Positions 1 through 9,797 of a DNA stretch of 64,000 nt are shown piece by piece. A program made the position numbers and the translations under genes. The stretch comes from Paraburkholderia sp. BL23I1N1 (GTDB taxonomy: Bacteria; Pseudomonadota; Gammaproteobacteria; Burkholderiales; Burkholderiaceae). The notes below the pieces were generated by a model. It had not been told where the DNA came from, did no database searches, and was given only the letters and a program-made list of their open reading frames with translations. Numbering within the stretch: the first letter of the stretch is position 1; every line of letters starts with the position of its first letter. The stretch lies in assembly GCF_003610295.1 (NCBI RefSeq), contig NZ_RAPV01000001.1, forward strand, positions 6,758,001 to 6,822,000. Direction: 5' to 3'.

Positions 1-2
1 TT

Positions 3-1800
3 ACGCTACGCTCGCCCAGTTTGCACACCAAGTTGATGCTCGCGCTCGTCGTCCTCGTCGCGATCGTGGCCGGCACCTCGGCGTATGTGCTGGTCGCACA
101 CGAACGGCAGCGCCGGCTCACCGAACTGGAGGAGCGCGCCACCCGGATCGCCGATCTGTTCAGCCGGTCGCTCGCTCAACCTTTGTGGAACATCGATGTA
201 GGCGCGATCAACGGCCAGCTTGCCGCGCTCGCACCGAATCCCGAAGTGGCCCAATTCACGGTCACGGCCGTGGGCTACGGCACGGTGTCCACGGTGGGGA
301 GCACGGTCCAGCCGAGCCCCGGCGACAGCGTGGTGCGCGTCAGGGCAATTGAATACACCCCACCCGGCGATGCGCCAAAGGAAAAGATCGGCGAGGTTCG
401 CGTCGTCCTCACGAGGGCGGTGGCAGAGCAGGGCGATCAGCGACGCCCGCCGGGCGATTCTCGCCATGATCACGGCCGTCGTTGCGGTGCTCTACGCCGC
501 GACTTTCCTGTTGCTCAAGCGAATGGTGCGCAGCCCGATCAACCGTCTCGAGGAGATGGTCGACCGGATCGCGAGCGGCGACCTTCGCGCGCGCTGTGCC
601 GTTGAATCCGGCGATGAGTTGGGGCGGCTCGCCTTGCGCGTCAATGTCATGGCCGACCGCCTCCAGGAATCGACGCTGTGTCTGCGCGCCAGTGAACGGA
701 AATACCGCAGCATCGTTGAGAACGCCCTCGAAGGGATCTTCCTGCTCGATCAGAACGGGCAACTGGATAAGGCCAATCCGGCCATGGCACAACTGCTCGG
801 ATATCGTGACGTGCCTGACCTTATCGAGGCCGCGGCGAGTGCCCCGCACAAACAACCGTTCTCGCCCGATCAGATTGCCACCCTGCAGGAAATTCTGCGC
901 AAAGAGGGTGAGATCGTGGGACTCGAGTTGCAGCTAAAGCGTCTCGACGGCACATCGATCTGGGTTCAGCTGAATGCACGCGGCGTGGCAGGAGACGACG
1001 GCAGCCTGAGGGGGCTTGAAGGCCTGCTAACCGACATGACGGCTCGCAAGCATGCGGTGGAAAGCCTGCGACGCCATCGCGACCGGCTCGAACTGGAAGT
1101 CGGGGTGCGCAAACGGACCGAGCAGGAACTGCTGGCGTCGCGCGAACAGCTGCAGCAGTTGTCCGCGCATCTGGAAGCCATTCGCGAGGAGGAAAGGAAG
1201 CACATCGCGATGGAAGTTCACGACGAACTCGGCCAGTTGCTGACTGCATTAAAAATGGATGTGTCGTTGCTGAGGATGCAACTGGTGCCCGGTTCCGCCG
1301 CCATGCAAAAAGCCGAGGAGATGCGCGATCTGGTTGAGCAGACCATCCAGATCGTGCGCAATGTGGCCAGCCACCTCCGGCCGGTCGCACTGAATTTCGG
1401 CCTCGCCTCCGCGCTGGAATGGCTCGCCGGGGATTTCACCCGCCATACGCACATTCCTTGTCAATTTCATGTCACGGGCTCCGAACCGAGCTTCTCGGAT
1501 TTCCGCGCGACAGCGCTATTTCGCATCGTGCAGGAGTCGCTGACCAACGTGGCCCGCCATGCCGGCGCATCGCGTGTCGATGTGACGCTGGCCAACACCG
1601 AAGCGGGTGTCGAGTTGACCGTCAGCGATAACGGTCGAGGCTTCGATATGGTTGCCGCACGGGCCGGATTCTCGTACGGCCTGCAGGGCATGGCCGAACG
1701 CGCCAGGCTGATCGACGCGAAGCTGCTCATCGAGAGCACGCCCAATTCCGGTTCCACCGTGCGGCTTTTCGTTCGGGACGATGCCGTCATTGTTACGTAG
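3..1800 (+). pseudogene. Sensor histidine kinase (HAMP-PAS-HisKA_3), 5'-partial, broken by a one-base frameshift
   Basis: The reading frame is open to the window edge, so the start lies upstream. Frame 3 encodes a membrane segment followed by a periplasmic stretch. Frame 1 then continues with a second membrane segment (AILAMITAVVAVLYAATF), a HAMP linker, a PAS domain (SERKYRSIVENALEGIF), a HisKA_3 dimerisation domain with the phospho-acceptor His in EVHDELGQ (codon at 1219-1221) and a HATPase domain (ESLTNVARH, DNGRGFD). This is the NarX/DegS class that pairs with LuxR-type regulators. The join falls at the GGG run near 430-432: removing one G gives the expected VAEQAISDARRAIL. The gene is therefore either a recent pseudogene or carries a sequencing indel. 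No partner regulator is visible here. Confidence 0.8.
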
Positions 1801-1835
1801 TCCGGATAGGCAAGCCTGGCGAGTGGCGCGCACCT

Positions 1836-3968
1836 TCAGTGCGGCACGTTCACCACCCCGTGACTCACCCCGATCGCATTGCTACCAGGATTCGCCACGA
1901 TGGCCGGCAGGTCCGCCACGCTCAACGCCGGCGCAGCGCCCGGGCTGCCGCCGCGCGGCACCGTGCGGATCACTTGCGACGGCGGCAGCGGCGTGCCGTT
2001 CTTCAGGTGACTCCACATCAGGTTGAGCGCCTGAATGTTGTAGTAGTGGACCGGCACGAAGCGTGTGTCGAAGCCCGGCACACCGAGGAACGCGTCGAAA
2101 TGCTGTCCGTTCGTCACCTCGTAGAACGACAACTGGCTGCGCGAGCCTTCCCTCACGCTGTTCGCGGCAAGATAAGCGCGTGAAGCATGATTGATCGGCA
2201 CGAGCGCGTCGCTACGGCCCTGAACAATAATCGCGGGCTTTCCATGCAGGTTCGCATTCACGCGGATTGCCTCGACACTCGCCCGCATGCGCGGGTCTCT
2301 GTTCGTCCACAACGCGCGCATGCATACCGCACCCGCGAAGCTTGCGTCCGGTGTCGCGAGCCGATGATCGGCGCCCCCTTGCGGCGCGACGTTATAGACG
2401 AGACTGATGCCGTTGGTCGGCGGCACCCCGTTGCCCAGCCCGAACACCGTCCCCATCGGCGAGACGGCTGGTGTGAAACCGGCCGCGCCCGTTGCCGGGT
2501 TTGTCGTGCCGAAACTGAAGCCGCACAGGTTGTCGATCACGCTCGACTTCGTGTACGCGTTGGCGTACGTCACCGCGACGGCCGGCACGGCCTGCGAGTC
2601 CCACATCGGTGCCTGCAAGAGGTCGGAATCGGCTTCATAGCCAGCCTCGTGCAGTTGCGCGAGCGCGTCGTTCGCCTGCGTTTGCGTGTCGCTGCCGTGC
2701 ACGTAGCCGGCCGCGGCGAGCGACGTGCAGCGGGCCTGGCGGATCGCCGTCGTCGTCGCGACGGGCAGCGCCGTCAGATACGGCGCGCCGGCCGCCGCCT
2801 CCGCGAGTGCGGCGCACGGCTGGAGCAGGTTGGCAAGCGTCGTGTAATCCGCCAGCGGCTTGCCGGCCGCCGCGATGCGCTGGCCGCCTTCGTTCACTTG
2901 CGCATTGCCGGGCATACGGACGTTGACCTGGGGTTCGCCGACCACCACCGCCGTGATCCATCCCCTCGAATCCTGCTCGGCGGCCGCGAGCGACGCGCCA
3001 CCACCGTTGCTCACCGACGCCGCAATCGTCGTGATGCTACCCGGGCTGAAGCGCTCGCCGTGTTCGGGTGAGCCGCCGGGCAGTGCAAACTGCCGGTTCA
3101 AGGCCCAATAGGCGAACTGCACCGCCTCGAGCGTGTCCCTGCCCCAGTCTTCTTCTGGGTTCTGCTGGGAATGCGCGTGTTTGAACGCATAGCGGTTGGG
3201 GAACGCCTGGTTGTAGGCGGACAGCGTGCCCGCAGGCACATTGGCGGTAAAGAGGCTGTTGCGCCCGGTCGTCGCGGCGTCGGCGAGGCGGCCGTCGATC
3301 AGCGTGACAAGAGCGGTCATCAGCTCGTGCGCCCCGTTGCCGGTGCCCTTGTCGGTATAGGCGACCGCGCAACCGCGCTTGAGCCCCCACTCGCCAGCCG
3401 CCGAAATTGCGCCGTAGACCCCGCGCGAGCCTGATGACGTGGCCGTGACGATGCACGGGTTTGCCGGATCGAAGCCCACCGGCACCTGAACGAGGAGGCT
3501 GACGTTCTGCCGGCCTCTGCCGTCGTCGGCATACGCGAGGTATTCGGTGCCGGGAATTTTTCCTTCGCCAAGGGTGTCGTTGCCGGACAGATCGACATTC
3601 GGCCCCCAGAAGCGACCGTAGCCGCCGTTCGCCGTCATGTCGACGAGCGCACGATAATTTGCCCAGATCGCGAGCCGCCGCAACTCGGCTGCCGTCGGGC
3701 TCGCCGGGTTCGCAATAGCGGGCGTTGCGCCTGCGAGCCCGGTTTTGCCGAGGCCGGCAGTCAGCAGATCGTCGCTGACGCCGTCATAGCTGGTCGTCCT
3801 GAGGCTGTCCGCCACGACGAACCACGGCAGGCCATTCGGGCCCCGGCGGCCGCCGTCGTGATCGTCGGCCCGGGCAACAGGGACGAGTATGGTGCTCACG
3901 ATCGCGCTCATGATCGCGGCGCTGACCAACACGGCTTGACTCCAGGTTGCGATCCGGATATCTCTCAT
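1836..3968 (-). CDS. D-(-)-3-hydroxybutyrate oligomer hydrolase, exported
   Basis: This 710-residue protein matches the 3HB-oligomer hydrolase family, which cleaves short 3-hydroxybutyrate oligomers to monomers during polyhydroxybutyrate use. I chose the ATG at 3968 because AAGGAG lies just upstream and it begins a clear signal peptide (MRDIRIATWSQAVLVSAAIM, cleavage likely after ARA). The frame has a start 12 codons earlier that lacks a ribosome site. The family has no classical GxSxG lipase box. The candidate nucleophile here is Ser320 in SVSNGG, and a possible catalytic His lies in NGQHFD near the C-terminus. The gene stands alone, converging with the kinase to its left. Family assignment is strong; the active-site residues are inferred from the motif. 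Confidence 0.88.
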   Translation of the reverse strand: MRDIRIATWSQAVLVSAAIMSAIVSTILVPVARADDHDGGRRGPNGLPWFVVADSLRTTSYDGVSDDLLTAGLGKTGLAGATPAIANPASPTAAELRRLAIWANYRALVDMTANGGYGRFWGPNVDLSGNDTLGEGKIPGTEYLAYADDGRGRQNVSLLVQVPVGFDPANPCIVTATSSGSRGVYGAISAAGEWGLKRGCAVAYTDKGTGNGAHELMTALVTLIDGRLADAATTGRNSLFTANVPAGTLSAYNQAFPNRYAFKHAHSQQNPEEDWGRDTLEAVQFAYWALNRQFALPGGSPEHGERFSPGSITTIAASVSNGGGASLAAAEQDSRGWITAVVVGEPQVNVRMPGNAQVNEGGQRIAAAGKPLADYTTLANLLQPCAALAEAAAGAPYLTALPVATTTAIRQARCTSLAAAGYVHGSDTQTQANDALAQLHEAGYEADSDLLQAPMWDSQAVPAVAVTYANAYTKSSVIDNLCGFSFGTTNPATGAAGFTPAVSPMGTVFGLGNGVPPTNGISLVYNVAPQGGADHRLATPDASFAGAVCMRALWTNRDPRMRASVEAIRVNANLHGKPAIIVQGRSDALVPINHASRAYLAANSVREGSRSQLSFYEVTNGQHFDAFLGVPGFDTRFVPVHYYNIQALNLMWSHLKNGTPLPPSQVIRTVPRGGSPGAAPALSVADLPAIVANPGSNAIGVSHGVVNVPH

Positions 3969-4155
3969 CGATGTCTCCTTGTGTGTTGTTCGCTTCCTAT
4001 GCACCGTGCATGGCGATGAGCCTTGTACAGCGTTGAATCACGGCGCCCATAGACATTAGGATGTCAGGGCCGCAGATGCAATGAAGTCTTGCACGTATGT
4101 GGAGATTTCGAGTGGCCCGTTTCCGGTGCTCAATCGCATCAAATCTGGATAACTA

Positions 4156-4218
4156 ATGAAAGATCGCTACGCCACGGGACAGACCGTCGTGGTGGACGGC
4201 GGTGACGTGCTGGTTTGA
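4156..4218 (+). pseudogene. Relic 3' end of a short-chain dehydrogenase/reductase gene
   Basis: Twenty codons ending in TGA read MKDRYATGQTVVVDGGDVLV. The YATGQTVVVDGG block is the standard C-terminal signature of SDR enzymes (usually Y-[IV]-T-G-Q-x-[LIV]-x-V-D-G-G). No SDR coding sequence precedes it, so only the tail survives. This implies a deletion or rearrangement between the hydrolase gene and prpF. It is too short to be functional. Confidence 0.65.
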
Positions 4219-4222
4219 CAAA

Positions 4223-4246
4223 CCTGGTCCGGACCGTCCGGCCAGG
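4223..4246. repeat. Hairpin-forming inverted repeat downstream of prpF
   Basis: CCTGG-T-CCGGAC-C-GTCCGG-CCAGG is a near-perfect 24-bp inverted repeat about 55 bp past the prpF stop codon. It could end transcription of acnD-prpF or be an operator. It has no good T run on the prpF strand, so its role is open. Confidence 0.4.
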
Positions 4247-4301
4247 TCTATCAGAGGTACAGATACCTACTTGCGGCAATGCCGCGCCCGCAACCGCTAA
4301 C

Positions 4302-5486
4302 TCACTCCCCCGGCACCCTCACCCATCCCTCCATCAACACCCGCGCGCTTCGGCTCATGATCGCCTTGGTGACCGTCCACGCCCCGCCTTCTTCGCGCGC
4401 CTCGGCGCCCACCCGCAACGTCCCCGACGGATGCCCAAACCGCACCGCATCCCGCGCGCCGCCGCCGGCGGCAAGATTCACCAGCGTCCCGGAAATCGCC
4501 GCCGCCGTACCGACCGCAACAGCCGCCGTGCCCATCATTGCGTGATGCAGCTTACCCATCGACATCGCCCGCACCAGCAGATCGACGTCACTCGCAGCGA
4601 CACGCTTGCCGCTGGAAGCAACGTAGTCGGCAGGTCTCGCGACAAAAGCAATCTTCGGCGTATGCTGCCGCGTTGCGATCTCATCGATATTTTTTATCAG
4701 GCCCATACGCACCGCGCCGTGCGCGCGAATAGTTTCGAACATCGCCAGCGCTTTATCGTCGCTGTTGATGGCGTCCTGTAGTTCGGTTCCCTTATAACCA
4801 ATCGCTTCCGCGTCCACGAAAATGGTCGGGATACCGGCGTTGATCATCGTCGCCTTGAGCGTGCCGACGCCCGGCACCTCGAGGTCATCGACCAGATTCC
4901 CGGTCGGGAACATCGCGCCGCCGGCACCCTCTTCTTCGGCAGCCGGGTCCATAAACTCAAGCTGAACCTCGGCGGCCGGAAACGTCACGCCATCAAGTTC
5001 GAAGTCACCCGTTTCCTGCACGGCGCCATCGGTAACAGGCACGTGTCCGATGATCGTCTTGCCGATATTCGCCTGCCAGATGCGCACAACCGCCACACCG
5101 TTATGCGGAATCCGGCTTGCATCGACGAGACCCGCGCTTATTGCAAACGGCCCCACCGCCGCAGAAAGATTCCCGCAATTGCCGCTCCAATCGACAAAAG
5201 CCTTGTCGATGGAAACCTGCCCGAACAGATAATCCACATCGTGATCCGGCTTGCTGCTCTTCGCGATGATGACCGTCTTGCTCGTGCTGGAAGTCGCGCC
5301 GCCCATGCCGTCAATCTGCTTGCCATACGGGTCCGGGCTGCCGATTACACGCATCAGCAATGCATCGCGCGCGGCGCCCGGCACCTGGGCCGCTTCCGGC
5401 AAATCCTGCAGCCGGAAGAACACGCCTTTGCTGGTACCGCCGCGCATGTACGTCGCCGGAATCTTGATCTGAGGTTTGTGGGCCAT
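4302..5486 (-). CDS. prpF: 2-methylaconitate cis-trans isomerase PrpF
   Basis: This 394-residue protein belongs to the PrpF/DUF453 family (diaminopimelate-epimerase fold). It isomerises the trans-type 2-methylaconitate made by AcnD to the cis form used in the methylcitrate cycle. The N-terminal signature PATYMRGGTSKGVFF is present. Lys70 (SSTSKTVI) and Cys104 (SGNCGN) match the functionally important Lys and Cys known in this family. I chose the ATG at 5486 (MAHKPQIKIP) since the family starts there; the open frame extends nine codons further upstream. It lies 45 bp downstream of acnD, the usual acnD-prpF arrangement, so the two are probably co-transcribed. Related isomerases act on 4-oxalomesaconate, but the acnD neighbour decides for PrpF. 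Confidence 0.93.
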   Translation of the reverse strand: MAHKPQIKIPATYMRGGTSKGVFFRLQDLPEAAQVPGAARDALLMRVIGSPDPYGKQIDGMGGATSSTSKTVIIAKSSKPDHDVDYLFGQVSIDKAFVDWSGNCGNLSAAVGPFAISAGLVDASRIPHNGVAVVRIWQANIGKTIIGHVPVTDGAVQETGDFELDGVTFPAAEVQLEFMDPAAEEEGAGGAMFPTGNLVDDLEVPGVGTLKATMINAGIPTIFVDAEAIGYKGTELQDAINSDDKALAMFETIRAHGAVRMGLIKNIDEIATRQHTPKIAFVARPADYVASSGKRVAASDVDLLVRAMSMGKLHHAMMGTAAVAVGTAAAISGTLVNLAAGGGARDAVRFGHPSGTLRVGAEAREEGGAWTVTKAIMSRSARVLMEGWVRVPGE

Positions 5487-5531
5487 GAAAATAGTGTCCT
5501 GATGAGGGCTCAAAGGGCTTAAATAAAGGCC

Positions 5532-8129
5532 TTAAGCCGCAGCCTTCGTCGATTCGAGAAAGTCCTGCGCGAATCGTTGCAACACGCCGCCGGCTTCGTA
5601 GATCGACACCTCTTCCGCGGTGTCGAGGCGGCACGTCACCGGCACCTCTACACGCTCACCGCTCTTGCGATGAATCACAAGCGTGAGGTCAGCGCGCGGT
5701 TTGCGCTCGCCGATCACGTCGAAGGTTTCGGTGCCATCGATAGCGAGCGTCAGACGATTCACACCCGGTTTGAATTCCAGCGGCAACACGCCCATGCCCA
5801 CCAGATTCGTGCGGTGAATCCGCTCGAAGCCCTCAGCTACGATCGCTTCCGCGCCAGCAAGACGCACGCCCTTCGCCGCCCAGTCGCGCGACGAACCCTG
5901 ACCGTAGTCGGCCCCGGCAATCACGATCAGCGGCTGTTTGCGCTCCATGTAGGTTTCGATCGCTTCCCACATGCGCGTCACCTTGCCCTCGGGCTCGATG
6001 CGCGCCAACGAACCCGCCTTCACCTTGCCATCTTCCAGCACCATCTCGTTCTTCAGCGTCGGGTTCGCGAAAGTGGCGCGCTGCGCGGTCAGGTGATCGC
6101 CACGGTGGGTTGCGTACGAATTGAAGTCCTCTTCCGGCAAGCCCATTTTGGAAAGGTACTCACCCGAGGCGCTGTCCGCCAGAATCGCATTCGAAGGCGA
6201 CAGGTGGTCGGTGGTGATGTTATCGCCCAGCACGGCCAGCGGACGCATGCCCTTAAGCGTGCGCTCACCGGCAAGCGCGCCTTCCCAATACGGCGGACGG
6301 CGAATGTACGTGCTCATCGGACGCCAGTCATACAGCGGATCAGCCTTCTCACCGGTATCCACAGACACGGCGAACATCGGTTCGTACACCTTGCGGAACT
6401 GCTCCGGCTTCACGCTCGAAGCAACGATCGCGTCGATCTCTTCATCCGACGGCCAGATGTCCTTCAGCTTGATGTCATTGCCGTCAGCGTCGATGCCCAG
6501 CACATCCTTCTCAATATCGAAGCGGATCGTGCCGGCAATCGCATAGGCCACCACCAGCGGCGGCGACGCGAGGAAGGCCTGCTTCGCATACGGATGAATG
6601 CGGCCGTCGAAGTTACGGTTACCGGACAGCACAGCCGTCGCATACAGATCGCGATCGACGATCTCCTTCTGGATCACCGGATCCAGCGCACCCGACATAC
6701 CGTTGCACGACGTGCACGCATACGCGACCACGCCGAAGCCCAGTTGCTCCAGTTCCGGCAACAAGCCCGCGGCTTCCAGATACAGCGTGACCGCCTTCGA
6801 GCCCGGTGCGAGCGACGTCTTCGCCCACGGCTTGCGGATCAACCCGTGCCGATTCGCGTTACGCGCCAGCAAACCGGCGGCGATCATGTTGCGCGGGTTG
6901 TTGGTGTTCGTGCAGCTCGTGATCGCCGCAATGATCACCGCGCCGTCCGGCATCAGACCCGGCTCGTTCTCCACCTTGCCGCTGATACCGCGCGCGGCCA
7001 GTTCGGAAACCGGCAAACGACGATGCGGGTTCGACGGACCCGCCAGCGTACGCACCACGGTAGACAGATCGAACTTCAGCACGCGCTCGTACTCGGCGTG
7101 CTTCAGCGTGTCGCCCCACAGGCCGGTTTCTTTCGCATAGGTCTCGACCAGCTTGACGAGTTCATCGTCGCGGCCGGTGAGCTTGAGGTACTTGATGGTC
7201 TGCTCGTCGATGTAGAACATCGCCGCTGTCGCACCGAATTCGGGCGCCATGTTGGCGATGGTCGCGCGATCGCCGAGCGTCAGGTTGGCCGTACCTTCGC
7301 CGTAGAACTCGAGGTATGCGCCGACCACTTTCTCTTTGCGCAGGAATTCGGTGAGCGAGAGCACGACGTCGGTCGCGGTAATGCCCTCAGCCGGTTTGCC
7401 CGTGAGCTCGACACCGACGATATCCGGCAGCCGCATATACGAGGCACGGCCCAGCATCACGCTCTCGGCTTCGAGTCCGCCCACGCCAATCGCGATCACA
7501 CCAAGCGCATCCACCATCGGCGTATGCGAGTCGGTGCCAACCAGCGTATCGGGGAACGCCACGCCGTCTTTGACCTGCACCACCGGACTCATGCGCTCGA
7601 GGTTGATCTGATGCAGGATGCCGTTGCCCGGCGGAATCACGTCGACGTTCTTGAACGCGCGCTTGGTCCAGTTGATGAAGTCGAAACGGTCCTCATTGCG
7701 GCGATCTTCAATCGCGCGGTTCTTCGCGAACGCATCCGGATCGAAACCGCCACACTCGACGGCGAGCGAGTGATCCACCACCAACTGCGTCGGCACGACC
7801 GGGTTCACCATCGCGGGATCGCCGCCTTGCGCCGCGATTGCGTCGCGCAGGCCGGCGAGGTCGACCAAAGCGGTCTGGCCAAGAATGTCATGGCACACCA
7901 CGCGCGCCGGAAACCACGGAAAATCCAGCTCGCGCTTGCGTTCGATGATCTGCTTGAGCGACGCGGTCAGCGTCACCGGATCGCAGCGGCGCACTAGATT
8001 TTCGGCCAGCACGCGCGAGGTGTACGGCAGCGTGTCATAAGCGCCGGGCTGGATCGCATCGACCGCGGCACGCGTGTCGAAGAAATCCAGCTGGGTGCCG
8101 GCGAGGCGTTTGCGGTTGGCAGTATTCAT
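5532..8129 (-). CDS. acnD: Fe/S-dependent 2-methylisocitrate dehydratase AcnD
   Basis: This 865-residue aconitase-superfamily enzyme dehydrates 2-methylcitrate in propionyl-CoA catabolism and needs PrpF next to it. The three [4Fe-4S] ligands are visible: Cys406 in TSCTNTNNP, and Cys472 and Cys475 in ACTSCNG. The C-terminal swivel domain carries the substrate loop GQGSSRDWAAKG. The start at 8129 (MNTANRKRLAG) matches the family start; the open frame continues 79 codons upstream through unrelated sequence. An intrinsic terminator lies about 185 bp upstream, between prpC and acnD, so this gene probably has its own promoter or relies on read-through. No strong Shine-Dalgarno sequence is seen. Confidence 0.95.
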   Translation of the reverse strand: MNTANRKRLAGTQLDFFDTRAAVDAIQPGAYDTLPYTSRVLAENLVRRCDPVTLTASLKQIIERKRELDFPWFPARVVCHDILGQTALVDLAGLRDAIAAQGGDPAMVNPVVPTQLVVDHSLAVECGGFDPDAFAKNRAIEDRRNEDRFDFINWTKRAFKNVDVIPPGNGILHQINLERMSPVVQVKDGVAFPDTLVGTDSHTPMVDALGVIAIGVGGLEAESVMLGRASYMRLPDIVGVELTGKPAEGITATDVVLSLTEFLRKEKVVGAYLEFYGEGTANLTLGDRATIANMAPEFGATAAMFYIDEQTIKYLKLTGRDDELVKLVETYAKETGLWGDTLKHAEYERVLKFDLSTVVRTLAGPSNPHRRLPVSELAARGISGKVENEPGLMPDGAVIIAAITSCTNTNNPRNMIAAGLLARNANRHGLIRKPWAKTSLAPGSKAVTLYLEAAGLLPELEQLGFGVVAYACTSCNGMSGALDPVIQKEIVDRDLYATAVLSGNRNFDGRIHPYAKQAFLASPPLVVAYAIAGTIRFDIEKDVLGIDADGNDIKLKDIWPSDEEIDAIVASSVKPEQFRKVYEPMFAVSVDTGEKADPLYDWRPMSTYIRRPPYWEGALAGERTLKGMRPLAVLGDNITTDHLSPSNAILADSASGEYLSKMGLPEEDFNSYATHRGDHLTAQRATFANPTLKNEMVLEDGKVKAGSLARIEPEGKVTRMWEAIETYMERKQPLIVIAGADYGQGSSRDWAAKGVRLAGAEAIVAEGFERIHRTNLVGMGVLPLEFKPGVNRLTLAIDGTETFDVIGERKPRADLTLVIHRKSGERVEVPVTCRLDTAEEVSIYEAGGVLQRFAQDFLESTKAAA

Positions 8130-8228
8130 AGCGTAGGGGACAAAACAATAATGATCCGGGGACAATGGCGGCAGCCGTGCTTCACAATCCGCTGCCCCTC
8201 TTTCAAGCGGCGCAACCCTCGCGTGTCC

Positions 8229-8252
8229 ATCGGACAATCGCACAATCGGACA
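8229..8252. repeat. Three tandem 8-bp repeats upstream of acnD
   Basis: ATCGGACA, ATCGCACA and ATCGGACA follow each other without a gap, about 100 bp before the acnD start. The spacing suits a regulator-binding array or a slippage repeat. No known binding protein is recognised. Confidence 0.45.
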
Positions 8253-8313
8253 GTCTGTGTAGTTTAGCTCGCGGTGGCACGACGGCTTGCCGTGTATTTC
8301 GTTGATGCGCCGC

Positions 8314-8353
8314 AAAAAAACAGCCTTGGCTCGGGGTTCCAGCGAGCCAAGGC
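8314..8353 (-). terminator. Intrinsic terminator between prpC and acnD
   Basis: On the minus strand GCCTTGGCTCG, a 9-nt loop and CGAGCCAAGGC form a perfect 11-bp stem, followed after two bases by seven T. It sits about 90 bp after the prpC stop. This is a classical rho-independent terminator and splits the prp cluster into prpC and acnD-prpF transcripts. Confidence 0.9.
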
Positions 8354-8440
8354 CTAACTTCATCACGCCGCTCTCACGAGACGCAATGGAGGAGAAACGC
8401 TTGCGGCTTTGCGTTTACACGGCTCAGACGGCTCACACGC

Positions 8441-9610
8441 TTAAACGCGCTTGGCGAGCGGCACGAACGGCAGGTCGTCGGGACCGGTGTAATTCGCGCT
8501 CGGACGAATGATCTTGTTGTCGATCCGCTGCTCGATAATGTGCGCGCTCCAGCCAGCCGTGCGGGCGATCACGAACAGCGGCGTGAACATCGCCGTCGGC
8601 ACGCCCATCATGTGATACGACACCGCGCTGAACCAGTCGAGGTTCGGGAACATCTTTTTCGCGTCCGCCATCACTGCTTCAAGTCGCTCGGCGATGTTGA
8701 ACAGCTTCAGATTGCCCGCTTCCTTCGAGAGCTGCTTCGCGACGTCCTTGATGACCTTGTTGCGCGGGTCCGAAATCGTGTACACCGGGTGACCGAAACC
8801 GATCACCACTTCCTTGTTTTCAACGCGACGGCGGATGTCGGCTTCGGCTTCATCCGGCGTCTGATAGCGCGACTGGATCTCGAACGCGACTTCGTTCGCG
8901 CCGCCGTGCTTCGGGCCGCGCAACGCGCCGATCGCGCCGGTGATCGCCGAGTAGATGTCCGAACCCGTGCCCGCGATCACGCGGCCAGTGAACGTCGAAG
9001 CATTGAATTCATGCTCGGCATACAGGTTCAGCGACACATGCATCGCGTCGACCCACGCCTTCGACGGTGCGACGCCGTGCAGCAGATGCAGGAAGTGGCC
9101 GCCGATCGAATCGTCGTCGGTTTCGACTTCGATGCGCTTGCCGTTGTGCGAATAGTGGTACCAGTACAGCAGCATCGAGCCGAGCGAGGCCATCAGCTTG
9201 TCGGCGATGTCGCGTGCGCCCGCCAGGTTGTGGTCGTCCTTCTCCGGCAGCACGGTGCCGAGCACCGACACGCCGGTGCGCATCACATCCATCGGGTGAG
9301 CAGCGGCCGGAATCCACTCCAGCGCGGCCTTGACGTTCGCGGGCAGGCCGCGCAGCGCCTTGAGCTTCGTCTTGTAGGCCGTCAGTTCGGCTTGCGTGGG
9401 CAGCTTTTCGTGGACCAGCAGATACGCGATCTCTTCGAATTCGCATGCACCGGCGATGTCGAGAATGTCGTAGCCGCGGTAGTGCAGGTCGTTGCCGGTC
9501 TTGCCGACCGTGCAGAGCGCAGTGTTGCCCGCCGTCACGCCGGACAGCGCAACGGATTTCTTCGGTTTGAAGGCGCCTGCGTTCGGCGTGCTGTTATCGG
9601 CTTCACTCAT
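8441..9610 (-). CDS. prpC: 2-methylcitrate synthase PrpC
   Basis: This 389-residue citrate-synthase family enzyme condenses propionyl-CoA with oxaloacetate to 2-methylcitrate. Family motifs are present: [20 protein letters not shown] near the N-terminus, [15 protein letters not shown], and the C-terminal arginine-containing [10 protein letters not shown]. The length is typical of methylcitrate synthases rather than of the longer hexameric citrate synthases. The ATG at 9610 has GGAGA ten bases upstream. The gene is first after a sigma-54 promoter and is divergent from prpR. The usual first gene, prpB (methylisocitrate lyase), is not present between prpR and prpC. Confidence 0.95.
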   Translation of the reverse strand: MSEADNSTPNAGAFKPKKSVALSGVTAGNTALCTVGKTGNDLHYRGYDILDIAGACEFEEIAYLLVHEKLPTQAELTAYKTKLKALRGLPANVKAALEWIPAAAHPMDVMRTGVSVLGTVLPEKDDHNLAGARDIADKLMASLGSMLLYWYHYSHNGKRIEVETDDDSIGGHFLHLLHGVAPSKAWVDAMHVSLNLYAEHEFNASTFTGRVIAGTGSDIYSAITGAIGALRGPKHGGANEVAFEIQSRYQTPDEAEADIRRRVENKEVVIGFGHPVYTISDPRNKVIKDVAKQLSKEAGNLKLFNIAERLEAVMADAKKMFPNLDWFSAVSYHMMGVPTAMFTPLFVIARTAGWSAHIIEQRIDNKIIRPSANYTGPDDLPFVPLAKRV

Positions 9611-9715
9611 AATTTCGTCTCCAACTGCGGGGGTTGCGTTCGTGCGGCAATCAGCGCGCCGAGCTTGTCTTACAGGGTTTCAATGCGATGACCGGTGAAA
9701 ACGGAGGCTAATACA

Positions 9716-9730
9716 GCAAAGAATGGGCCA
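9716..9730 (-). promoter_or_regulatory. Sigma-54 promoter of prpC
   Basis: On the minus strand the sequence TGGCCC-N5-TTGC matches the -24/-12 sigma-54 consensus TGGCAC-N5-TTGC, with the invariant GG and GC at the correct 10-bp separation. It lies about 105 bp before the prpC start codon and opposite a sigma-54 activator gene, which is the known arrangement for propionate operons. Confidence 0.82.
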
Positions 9731-9797
9731 GGTGAGGCCATCATCGCTAAGCAGTTGATTTAACAAACAAACCCCTCCCCGGCCACACCACCAGAAG

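Noticed and set aside
4302..5486. Calling the isomerase a 4-oxalomesaconate isomerase (LigU/GalD) because ligJ-ligK occur in the window
   Set aside because: It is adjacent to acnD, about 57 kb from ligJ, and shows the PrpF arrangement.
5577..7997. 806-codon open frame on the plus strand opposite acnD
   Set aside because: Its translation is Arg/His-rich with no domain, and it lies wholly antisense to a textbook AcnD. It is a GC-rich shadow frame.
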